Source: Naegleria lovaniensis (taxonomy: Eukaryota; Heterolobosea; Eutetramitea; Acrasida; Naegleriidae). Taken from it: 64,000 bases of DNA. Within the stretch, counting starts at the first letter, position 1. The number at the start of each line of letters is the position of its first letter. The position numbers were made by a program, and so were the translations under genes. Positions 9,426 to 19,382 of this stretch are shown here, piece by piece. The stretch lies in the NCBI RefSeq assembly GCF_003324165.1, contig NW_025407865.1, positions 1-64,000 on the forward strand, in the 5' to 3' direction. Below the pieces are notes generated by a model, which saw only the letters and a list, made by a program, of their open reading frames with translations, had not been told where the DNA came from and did no database searches.

Positions 9426-11336
9426 TTCGTTTGTTTATAATGGTGTTGTTGTTGATGTGCTTGAAACAATGGTAGTGTTACAAAAGTGGTGGAGTATTGG
9501 TTTTGCTAAATTGGGGAGAGAAGAGAGGTGGTAGAAATGTTGTCGTGTTGTTGTTGTTATTGTTGGTATTACAAAACGGTGGAGTTGGACACAGAGTGTT
9601 TGTGCAATATAAATTGCGTGCGGTATTAAAACTGTGTGAATAGTAGAGTGAAGTCAACTCAGACCGAGGAAGGAGTAGTAAAGAATGCACGTCAATGACT
9701 ATGAGAGGGTGTGTGTCTTGAATTGTTTCTTTTAGTCAAACGACACAAGGAACAGTTCTTGCTGTTGGAAGAGTGCAGAAAGAATGTGGAATACGACGGC
9801 TACACAGCGCTAGTGTGTGTAAATTATGCCTGATTCTAAATAAGGGCAATAGCAAGATGTGTATTGTTACAAATTTGTACAATTTGCAAGTTGTGGCAAA
9901 GGGATGGTGGATATTCGTTGGTGCGTGTGCGTTGGGTTGTTTGCGTTGATGATGAAACAAGCAACGTACAAGTAGGGATGTGTATTATTAAGTCGAGAGA
10001 CCAGAATGAAACAGTAGAAGTACAGAGAAGGAGTGTGTAAGTGCTAGTACAGGTTATAATTATCAACTTGCAGAGTCTGTTGTTGTACAAAAATGTAAGA
10101 GTAAGCTGCAAGGATTAATATATACAAAGCGGTGTGAGCTGATTATGATGATGAAGATATCAATAGTAGTGTAATATTGATTTCTGAAAGGCATAGAGGG
10201 TAATGATAGAGAGAGGCAGGTAGAGAGTGATGATGAGAGTGAGGCTTGTGCTTCGGTTGAAAGCGAGCAATGAAAAAATACAGAGTCAAAACTCGATGAA
10301 AAGGATTGAAATAGGGACCTACAACAACTGTGATTTAGTATGGAAAATAACAGTCGAAAGGAGTGAAAGTTGGCAAGAGTCGGGGTGGTGGTTATTGCTG
10401 GGATATTCTTCTTCTTCGAATCAGAAGCAGCAGTGAGAGAGATAACCACACAACGTTGCGTGATGATGAGATTTGGTTTTTTTTTGGAATTTTTGGCAAG
10501 CCTTGATGGTTCATGGTGTGTACTCACATCGTTGTGAAGCCATCACACGTATGCAGCAGAGGAGTTCGAGTGGATGGGCAACTCCATGCAACGTCGAACC
10601 AATTCTAGATGTGTTTGTTGGATTCGGTTTTCTTGCTTCTCGAAATTTGGAAGATTGGACCCATCAACCATTGTAACATGAAGATTGTGAGAGAATGATG
10701 TTGGTTAGTGGTTGAGATGTTTCAAAACGGCTAAAACTGAGTGCAATTGTAAATGTGTACCATGGTCACTCATCTGAAATGACGAGACAACACACAAGGA
10801 GAAAAGGTGGTTCCGTAACTGTAAACGAACAGTAATGATTGTGTCTAGATTTGGTTTCCACCACAAGAACCACAAAAAGAATACAACTTTCTTCTTTGCT
10901 TTTGCTCTCTCTTGTGAGCCATTACAATATTCTCAACACACGTTGCCATGGCAATGCCTCTGAGAGTTTGTTGCTGTTTGTCCACTGGATTCCACGTTTT
11001 GTAAAACATTACAACGTGAAGATAAAAAGACCATAAAAGGAATGAAAAATAGATTTGGGATTTACTGCTTTGAAAGGACCAATTAGGAAAACTGACAAAG
11101 TCTCGTTATGTCATCCAATTCCCCAAGTCACACATTTACGATTACAGGATTGTTTCACAAGGTTGTGAAAAGTCTCATGTGTGAAACAGTACCCATTAAT
11201 GTCCACTACAGATTTAAAGTCATGCCTCAAATCCAAAAATCAATTTTGAAATTGTAAAGTCGAGACCACCTTCAACTTCAGAATCGACATCATCTTGAAT
11301 TTGCAATTCATCAAAAAAATATTTGGACTGACACCA
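9426..11336. other. Long divergent intergenic region
   Basis: About 1.9 kb between the divergent GATA and RNA ligase genes, the longest gene-free stretch here. It holds several frames of 65-154 codons (largest on the minus strand at 10063-10527) with Ser/Leu/Phe-rich composition that I do not believe. Purine-rich stretches occur near 10190-10260. It probably carries both promoters and long leaders; an unrecognised noncoding RNA cannot be excluded. Confidence 0.5.
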
Positions 11337-13136
11337 ATGCCCAGAGCATCCCGAAAGAAGACTTTGCAACACGAGCAAGACCAAGAGAAAGAACCTGTTG
11401 ATTCTTCTTCACAGGTAATTGATGAGCCCGAACAACAGATTTTGAAAAAACAACTTTCTAAAAAAGAAAAACAAGCCTTACGAAGAGAAAAACGTAAAAA
11501 CAAACAATCAAAAAAGGCTACATCATCAACCACTCCTCATGAAAATTCTTCAAGTGATTCAGAAGGAAGCAATAGCGATGATAGCAGTGAAGATGTTGAA
11601 TCACAACAACACATTGCATCCAAAAAGAAGCCTTCCAATGTCTCTCTTGTACCATTTGAAAATCGATCGGAAAAACAAAAAGCTCAATTGACGCTACAAA
11701 AGAAAGTAGTTTCCGAACACAAGAATATCAAAGTAGATCCAAACGAGAGAGATATATCATCTTCATTGGCTACAGTTCGGTTTTTAAGAAATAATGAAAA
11801 GGGACTTGAAAAACTTGTTTCTAATTATCATCTCAAAGTGAAAAAACATTCACATTTCTCAAATTTAATTTCACTTAAATATGACATGTTGAAGAGTCCA
11901 TTTTCCACTGAAATTGTTCAAGAATGTAGAGGACTAGTTTTGGATCGAGATCGAAATTATAAGGTTGTGTGTTATCCTTTCAAAAAGTTTTTCAATTATG
12001 GAGAAAAATATAATGCATCAAAGGATATTAATTGGAAAGAAGCAAAAGTGTATGAAAAAGTAGATGGATCTCTATGTACTTTATATTACTATGGGTATGT
12101 GTGAGTGATTTTTTTCCAATACTATTTAATTGTTTGGAAAAATTGTAGTGACATGTGGTGGATCTCAACAACTGGAACTGCTAGTGGTAATGGATATCTT
12201 CACAAAAAGAACAAGACATTTGATAAAGTGTTTTGGGAAATTTGGTATCAATTGCAATACAAGTTTCCAGATCCATCCCTCAACAAAATATACATGTTTG
12301 AATTATTCACAAAGGAACATGAAATTATTGTTAAACCCGATAGAGATCGAATTATTTTGTTAGGAGTTAGAGATATGAATACACTAAAGGAGGAAGATCC
12401 TCAACCTCATGCTGAGAAAATGGGTTGGGAATGTGTTGCAATGTATCCATTGCTTTCATCAATAGGCAAAGTTTTTGATGCTGCTAAAAATTTGGATCCT
12501 TCACAACACGAAGGATTTGTGATTTGTGATAATAATTTCAATAGAATCAAAATCAAGAGTCCACGATATGTTGCATTGTCACACTTGCTTTCAATGGATG
12601 GAGAAGGAGATGGAGGAGAAGCTGATTCAAAATCAGAAGCAATTTTGGAAGATAATCAAGAAAATTCACCTACTCGAAAGAGAAAAATGTTGCAAATTGT
12701 GAGAAATAATGAGTCCTCTGAGTTTTTGGCTTATTACCCAAATTTAGAAGAAATTCATAACATTGTTCGCGGTGAATACAATCAGCTGTTGAAATTGACA
12801 AAACACATTGCTACTGACATCAAAACCAAGTATTACAGCAATAATGAAGAGGAAAAATCAAACAAGGATGCCATTTTGAATTTCATACAAAGAAAATGTC
12901 AAACTGACTATTGCTCTGAATTTATTTCCATTCTGGCTGTGAATGTTCCAGCAGATAAATCTGAAGAATTGGAGAAGGAAATGAAATCGAGTAAGAAATT
13001 TGCAAAAATTATCAAACACACTTTACTCATTGCAGTGTATCAAGAGCTGTTTGGACAAAAATCGTGTGAACAAATTTACAAGGACGTAGAACTGGGCACT
13101 TTGTTCGAGTTGATGAATTTTGCAAGTTCTATTTAA
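11337..13136 (+). CDS. T4 Rnl1-like ATP-dependent RNA ligase, two exons
   Basis: Probable RNA ligase of the T4 RNA ligase 1 type, which seals 5'-phosphate and 3'-OH RNA ends through a lysyl-AMP intermediate. Exons 11337-12094 and 12149-13136; the 54-bp intron has GT-AG ends and phase 2, giving 581 residues. The nucleotidyltransferase motifs are visible: the upstream block ECRGLVLD and YPFKKFFNYGE, motif I K-V-D-G-S with candidate nucleophile Lys241, motif IIIa-like YMFELFTKEHE (Glu near 304), motif IV EGFVI (374-378) and motif V RIKIKSP (Lys near 387-389). The first 150 residues are a Lys/Glu/Ser-rich tail. A TTG at 11295 extends the frame but the ATG at 11337 is preferred. A different ligase (Rnl5 type) is known from Naegleria gruberi; this one appears to be of another family. 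Substrate unknown. Confidence 0.85.
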
Positions 13137-13188
13137 TCAAATTGAATTGTTGATGCATTAAATCAAAAATTATAAATTATATGAAAAC

Positions 13189-14627
13189 TCAAATCTCGGC
13201 ATCACCAGTGTTATCAGTTGTTGATGATAGCGGCTGTACTAAATGCTGCTCTCTTAGAAAAGAAAGCATAGAATAGGTTGATATGCATACATTTTCATCT
13301 TTTCGCTTCTTCCAAGGTTTGTACAATTTTAATTCGTCTCTAATGCTTTTCCTGGAGTGTGACATTGGTTCAGGATAGCTCATACTTTGGTACATGTCTG
13401 ATTCTGTCTGATCAAAAATTTCAAACAATAAATCAATAAAGAATGGATTATAAAGACCACAGCTGTTTTTTCTATGTGTCTTGAATAGTATCAAAGCATC
13501 CTCCACTGTGTTTACAATTTTCTTTTTCAATAAGTAATAGCAAATGACAAACCCTATTGTTTCAATAGCCATTAGAACACAAATTGCGGCTGTTCATCTC
13601 TAATTCAATGATTTTCAAACATACCTGTCCTATTTAGTCCGTGTGTGCAATGAATTAAAATATATTGCTGAGGATTCTCTTCGATAAACTTGTCAATACA
13701 TTGTACAATATTGTCCATCTCACTAATCATGGACGAGTTATTACCTTCATTTTTGGAATTCTCGGACGAATGAGATGACTTGTTAAAATGATGAATGTTC
13801 ATATAAAACGATTGATATTTCATCTCCAATGGAACATCATTCCTTCGGTAGTAATCCACACAGCATAAATCAATGACCATTCCAATACATTGCCCATACG
13901 TTGTCACAAAATATTCTTCTAATAATTTCAAGCTGACATTGTTAGGGGCTGGATAAATTTGAGGGCTCAATGGACATTTCAAAGGAATTAACATTGTATT
14001 TGGAATTGACTCTCCAACAAGTGGTTCAGTTTGAACCCATCCTTTTGGAATTTTAGGTTTCTTCTTAGTCATGTAATTGATCAGTACATTGGAAGAGGTA
14101 TGATTCTTACTACTTGAATTTTCATTTTCTTCTTGCATTATATTTTCATTTTCCTCGCTACTTCTTAATTCCATCATGTATAACTTCCTATTACTGATGG
14201 CAAATGGATTACTTGAGTTGTTTCTAGCATTATTTTCGGGTTCAAAATCCGATGAAGAAGTAATAGAGTTTGCCTTTTTTCTCTTCTTTGTATTATTTTG
14301 CCTTGAGGCTTGTTGTTGTTGAGGATGATAAAATCTACATGAAGAACCAAATCTACAGTCTCCGTTCAGAAAGTTTCTACAAGTGTTGCTTTTCTTTTTT
14401 TTCGGAGTTTTCCATGTGGTGGTTGATGTACGTGGTGGGGAGGTCGGCTCAACGGATTCCTTGTCTTGACATTGCTCCTCTATGGTTTTCAAAGCTATAT
14501 CTTCCTCCGAGTCGATAACACTTTCTGAACTATTATCCAAAACATGGAACGAATTTATCATGATGATTTCGAAAATGTGGTTGAAATATTTTTTTGAAAG
14601 ACTCAAAGCCTGTTGTCTTTCCATCAT
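13189..14627 (-). CDS. CCCH zinc finger plus PIR1/DUSP11-like RNA 5'-triphosphatase, two exons
   Basis: Probable RNA phosphatase of the cysteine-phosphatase superfamily, resembling PIR1/DUSP11 and the triphosphatase domain of metazoan capping enzymes. Exons 14627-13625 and 13553-13189 (minus strand); the 71-bp intron splits the active site loop and joins in frame (455 residues). The P-loop HCTHGLNRTG fits HCx5R(S/T)G; after the junction GFVICYYLLKKK and GLYNPFFIDLLFEIF follow, as in the family. Upstream, WVQTEPLVGESIPNTMLIPLK resembles the family N-terminal block. A CCCH finger (CRNFLNGDCRFGSSCRFYH, C-x7-C-x5-C-x3-H) precedes it near residues 80-100. No guanylyltransferase domain is present. 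The gene ends 52 bp from the end of the convergent RNA ligase gene. The start is one of two adjacent ATGs (14627, 14624). Confidence 0.84.
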
Positions 14628-14967
14628 GGAAAAGTAGCCAGATAACAATCACAACACCAAACTAAAAATTGTTTTTCATATTTATGTTAATAAGCTTGAA
14701 AGTGAGAATTGAACGCAATTTCAGAAAGGTTCATTTGAAAGGGTCCGACCTTATTTCATTTCTCCTTATTGGTAGTTAGTTTCGCAATTGAACGGTAGCA
14801 TTTTGCGAGCTCAGCTTCTAACGCGAGTGCCTTACTTCCCTTCTAATTATTCCTTAAATGTACTTTGTCATCTCGCTTACTTTACAATTCCTTCTCGCCA
14901 AAACCTTAAATACTACACACATTCTTCCCTTATTGGAGGTTGAAACCACAAAAAAACAACAACAACA
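14628..14967. promoter_or_regulatory. Divergent promoter region with CAA-rich leader
   Basis: Shared upstream region of the phosphatase and DUF2817 genes. Just before the DUF2817 ATG (about 14948-14967) the leader is a run of A and CAA triplets, the same kind of unstructured leader seen before the ankyrin-PARP gene. No other motif is supported. Confidence 0.45.
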
Positions 14968-16624
14968 ATGACAAAATCTTTATTCGTGTTGGCATTGATG
15001 TGCTCATTGGCAACATGTATCCTTGTCGGTACATCCACCCATGCTGCATATACTTTCAATTCAGTTCTTGATCACTTTTCATCCTCCTACTTGGAATCCT
15101 ATCTCAAATTTAAACAAGTGTGTCAAGCAGCATCTGGCTATGCTTATAGTGAATATCAACTTCCATATTTGAAGGGCGTGAGTGGTGAAGATTTGTTCAT
15201 GTCGGTCTGTTTCCAACAAGATAAGGCTACTCAACTCAAGAATGCTGCCGAGTCAAATGTGTTCATTACCTATTCAGGTACCCATGGTGTGGAAGGTAAG
15301 CGTTGTTCATAGTAGTAGTAGTAATAGTAGTTTGAATTTGAAACAATTCTTACATATATATTCACCAATATTCACAATGACTAATTATTACCATTGAATC
15401 TTGATATACACACCAATTTCATTTTCAATATATATATGAAAAGGTTTCATGGGTAGTGCTGTTCAAATCTCTCTCATTCGTAATGAAACTTCTCGTGGTT
15501 ACATTCTCCCAACCAACACCTATGCTTTGCATATTCACATGTTGAATCCATACGGAGCAAGTTACTTTTATAAGGAAAATGAAAACAATGTGGACTTGTT
15601 GAAGAATATCAATACTCACTATAAGGATTTCTCGAGCTGGAATGTGAGTGGAAATGTCATTTTGGAACAATTCATTGATTCTCTCAATATTCCACAAATT
15701 CATTTGCCTCAAGTGGCAGCACAAGCTCAAAACGCATTCATGACCATGATTCAACGTTATGGTATGAATGGATTTACCTATGCTTCAGGTAAGTATTATT
15801 CATCCTTTCATGACTCTATGAACACCCTTCAAATGTTCAATTTCGTATGATGATTATATGTATACAATTGATGACCATACAACACACACAACACACACCA
15901 CACACACACCACACACACAGTGGTTGGACAAAAGACACGACCAGAAGGTATTAGTTATACTGGTGCCAGAGATGAATGGACCACTACCACTGTTCAATCT
16001 ATTTTGAGTACCTATGTCAAATCCTTCTCCTCTCCAAATTTGAAGAGAAGAAGAATTGTCTTGGTCGATATTCATACTGCAGTCGGTGCTTTTGGTGGAA
16101 TTTATGCCATGTATGAGAGTAATGAATTGGAGTTTGCTAAAATGTTCTTACATCCAGATTCCATTCATTTGAATTTGTTCCCAAATCCACCTGGACATAA
16201 TCCTGGATATTACTTGAAGGAGTATTCACATCTCTCAGAAGCTACCAGTGCCAATGTTTCCATCTTGTCCAGTGCTTGGGAAGTTGGAACCTATCCACAA
16301 GATCAATTCCAAAATTATTTAATTTCTCAATTGAATTGCAGATTTTATCCAAACGTTCCAACGAGTGAGAGACCTGCTCAAGTGTGTCCATACATTTATC
16401 AACAAGTTCGTGAATATTTCTATCCTCAAAGTGATGATTGGAAGCATTGGGGTTTTGGAAATATTACTGAGGGAATGAGAACCACTTTGAAAGGAATGGA
16501 AACTTGGAGAAAGACAGACGGAACTAATATTGTCAATGCTTCCTCTTCAATGCTATTGATTTCATTCCAAAACATGATGGCCATGTTTGTATTGGTTGTT
16601 TTGACCTTTGTCATGACTCTCTAA
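14968..16624 (+). CDS. Secreted DUF2817 (M14 carboxypeptidase-like) protein, three exons
   Basis: Exons 14968-15295, 15444-15788 and 15921-16624, joined by GT-AG introns of 148 and 132 bp, both phase 1, give 458 residues. The N terminus is a clear signal peptide (MTKSLFVLALMCSLATCIL). The DUF2817 hallmark SGTHGVEGFMGSA spans the first junction and supplies the His-x-x-Glu pair expected of the M14-type zinc site; DIHTAVGAFGG gives the second histidine. Several N-glycosylation sequons are present. The C terminus ends in a hydrophobic stretch after NASSSMLL, which suggests a GPI signal or a membrane anchor. So this is probably a cell-surface or phagosomal hydrolase; substrate unknown. The second intron ends in a CA-rich microsatellite. 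Confidence 0.85.
15876..15920 (+). repeat. CA-rich microsatellite at intron 3' end
   Basis: Imperfect (CA)n tract with AC/ACC variants forming the acceptor-side end of the second intron of the DUF2817 gene; it stands in for a polypyrimidine tract. Confidence 0.8.
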
Positions 16625-16761
16625 ATTTCAAGTAAAGATCAATGACAAGAATTGTCGTGTTGTTTGTATGGATCACCATTAGACCCTGGTCACTAGTGGT
16701 AATTGTTATTTGGTCTAGAGTCTCTAGACACATGGAGTGTAAGGTGTTTGATGAGCAAAAA

Positions 16762-18311
16762 ATGTCTCAACTCCACAACACTACTTCTCACCTCAACGTC
16801 GAGCCTTCGTCCTCCAATCATAAGGGCGTTGTATTTTCAGCCTCACAACTAGAATTGCTTGAGAAATTTGTAAATGTAGGTACGACTGTTTGTTGAATAT
16901 ACAATTTCTATAATGACCCATGAATTCCGATAATAAGTATGTCAAATCAAACCCTCAAATCATTCGGGAACGTGAAGAATTCAAATTCTTTAGAGATTTT
17001 CTGATTCATGATTGTGGAGCAACCAAGTTGATTACGGATCAACATCATCACAAAGAAGATCCTAATGATAGGGTTCAGGAGGAGAGTCCAATGGCCATCA
17101 CTCCCAAACATTCAAAACCCTTGATTCTAGAAGTGGACCATCATTCATCTCAAGCAGAAAATTCGTCATACAATCCTCAGCATCAGAACAACGACGTGGG
17201 TTTGAGTAATGAACCATTGTTGACACCCTCTCAAACAAAACGGTTGACAAACCCACCACAAGTGAACTCCTCCTCAAATCTTTCAACAACGACCACTTCT
17301 CAACCAACCATCCTTCCTCCTTCCAATGTAAATACCAAGCAAGAAATGGACGCTACCATTTCATCACCAACTTTGTCACTTTCTGACTCTAAATATTTAA
17401 ACAATATGAATGCTTCTCCATACGTCGAGTTTGGAAATTCAAGCATTACAAAGAATGTAAAACTGGCCAATGAATATACAAGCAAAGGAAATCAACTTTT
17501 CAAAGAGAAGCAATATGAGCTAGCAGCCATTCACTATGGAAAGTCAATCGAGCTACAAAATGGAGAATCTGCAATATTATTTATCAAGAGAGCAGAATGT
17601 ATGGCCATGTTAAATAAGCCTTTGAGCGTGAGAAGAGATTGCGATGCAGCCATATCATTGAATCCAGATGCAGGTAAAGCCTATCGATTAAGAGCTAAGG
17701 CTTATATAGTGTTGAGAAAGTATGAGCAAGCAAGGAATGATTTGGAAATGAGTCGAAAGTTAGAAGATGATACCAGTGAAGCAACCAAGTTGTTGAAAGA
17801 ACTTGAAAAAGTATTACCTCATGGTGTAATGACGAGTAGCACTTCATCTAAACCTCCCACTCCGGAGAAGAAAATATCCAATACTTCCAAGTCTTCGACA
17901 TGTCAAACTTCAGTACCATCCTCCTCCTCCTCCTCAACATTGTCAAATGCATCCAATATATCATCAAGCAATTCAAAACCAACCCCAACAGAAACAACAA
18001 GTCAAAAACCAACCATTCACACCAAGCCACAACCAGAGCCAGAACCATCTAACAACAATAATGTTCCAAGTAAGTACTTGTTATGAGTGATTGAAGAGTA
18101 TCATTAATTATCATTAGATTTTGTAAATCCTCAAGTCATGAAATTAGTGGCTCAAGATGAAACACTCATGAGAGGTTTCCAAAATCCAAGAATTGTCAAT
18201 GCTATTAATGAAATTGCTGTCAATCCAAATGCATTCATGAAATATAATAATGATCCAGAAGTTGTCACCATGTTCAAGAAATTTACACAAATTATTGCAA
18301 ATTCAAAATAA
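16762..18311 (+). CDS. Hip/ST13-like Hsp70-interacting co-chaperone, three exons
   Basis: Exons 16762-16875, 16938-18069 and 18118-18311 with GT-AG introns of 62 and 48 bp give 479 residues. The N-terminal dimerisation region is split by intron 1 (LELLEKFVN joined to YVKSNPQ, then EEFKFFRDFLIHDCGA), matching the Hip N domain. A Ser/Asn/Thr-rich linker follows, then three TPR motifs at about residues 205-315 (ANEYTSKGNQLFKEKQYELA, AILFIKRAECMAML, KAYRLRAKAYIVLRKYEQAR). After another low-complexity linker the last exon encodes an STI1/DP domain (VMKLVAQDETLMRGFQNPRI to MKYNNDPEVVTMFKKF), the client-binding module of Hip. Without the third exon the protein would lose this domain, which supports the splice. 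It should act with Hsp70 in the cytosol. The linkers are much longer than in animal Hip. Confidence 0.87.
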
Positions 18312-18348
18312 ATTTAATTGGTGAAAATTATCAGCTCACCTCTCAACT

Positions 18349-18777
18349 CTACAATAGAGTATAAAGTGGACTTTTTGGTTCAAAATTATCGGAAGTTGAA
18401 CTCTCTTTTACACTTTCATCGACATATTCCATTAATAAAATCGTTCGATCCGATTCGGTTTGAACTAGAAATGGCAAATTTGAAGAATTGTTGTTACTAC
18501 TTGTTGATATCTCCACAATTCTTGCTTTACACATGGTATTTGTTTGTAAATTCTTATAAATACTTGATAAAAACACTCCGACCCGATCGCTTTGCGTTTG
18601 AGGATTAAATACTTTATATTCAAAGAGAGGTTGATTGAGAGAGATGGTTTCATTATTGGATACAAATATTTGAAGAATTGTACAACCAATTGGAACTTGA
18701 ATTTTCTTGATCCAGGTGCGATAAGTTTGAGTGGGTGAAGATGATGATGATTCTGATGAAGAGTTGGATGACAACAT
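18349..18777 (-). CDS. Hypothetical protein, 142 residues
   Basis: Frame with ATG at 18777 (a GTG lies further out at 18810). After a Ser-rich start it has YRTWIKKIQVPIGCTILQIF and NQPLFEYKVF, which recall the strand pattern of a biotinyl/lipoyl-like or single-hybrid fold such as that at the start of FCP1-type phosphatases; this is a weak resemblance only. The gene is convergent with the Hip-like gene, with 37 bp between stop codons. Function unknown. Confidence 0.5.
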   Translation of the reverse strand: MLSSNSSSESSSSSPTQTYRTWIKKIQVPIGCTILQIFVSNNETISLNQPLFEYKVFNPQTQSDRVGVFLSSIYKNLQTNTMCKARIVEISTSSNNNSSNLPFLVQTESDRTILLMEYVDESVKESSTSDNFEPKSPLYTLL

Positions 18778-19382
18778 TTTTTTTATGTGCACCACTCGAA
18801 CGATAGACACAGGAAATACTACTCCCGAGACCTGGTCCCGAGATGAGTCATGTATAACACACTCTCCTCTGACCTAGATCCAACACTGGTTCTCTGTGGT
18901 GTAATATTATTATTATTTGAGCTTGATTCAATACACTGTATCAGAATGTTGAATCTTGGAATGACGAACTTTGTAGTGACACTGCAAAAGTAAATTGTCC
19001 TTTTTTTCTAATCCAATAATCAATGGAATTCACTCGAAAACTGGAAAACCGTTAAAGATTTAAAAAGTTCATTGTTAGGTGCAGAGCAAAAAATCATCAA
19101 AAAAAATTTAAAATCGATTTGAGAAATTGTTGTTCGCATTTTGATTTCTTCGATTTAAATTTGTATTTCATCACCCAATTATCTCTCTCTTTACACAACA
19201 ATTATCATCCATTTGTTTGTTGTAAAAGAACTCTAGAGTTTTCATTGAACTGATCGAATTCATCATTTTTCAAATTTGATCAATACCACTCACTCCTGAT
19301 TTCACACGCCTTCCTATCCCAACACACACATACACTCATTTCAAAACTAGTTTGAAATTGATTCATCAACAACAACAACAAC
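18778..19382. promoter_or_regulatory. Divergent upstream region with CAA leader
   Basis: Upstream region of the ankyrin-PARP gene. A pyrimidine-rich stretch lies around 19180-19320 and the leader ends in five CAA triplets immediately before the ATG at 19383. No factor site is recognised. Confidence 0.45.

Noticed and set aside
10063-10527. 154-codon minus-strand frame
   Set aside because: Ser/Leu/Phe/Ile-rich translation of a purine-rich region without domain or codon pattern; likely chance.
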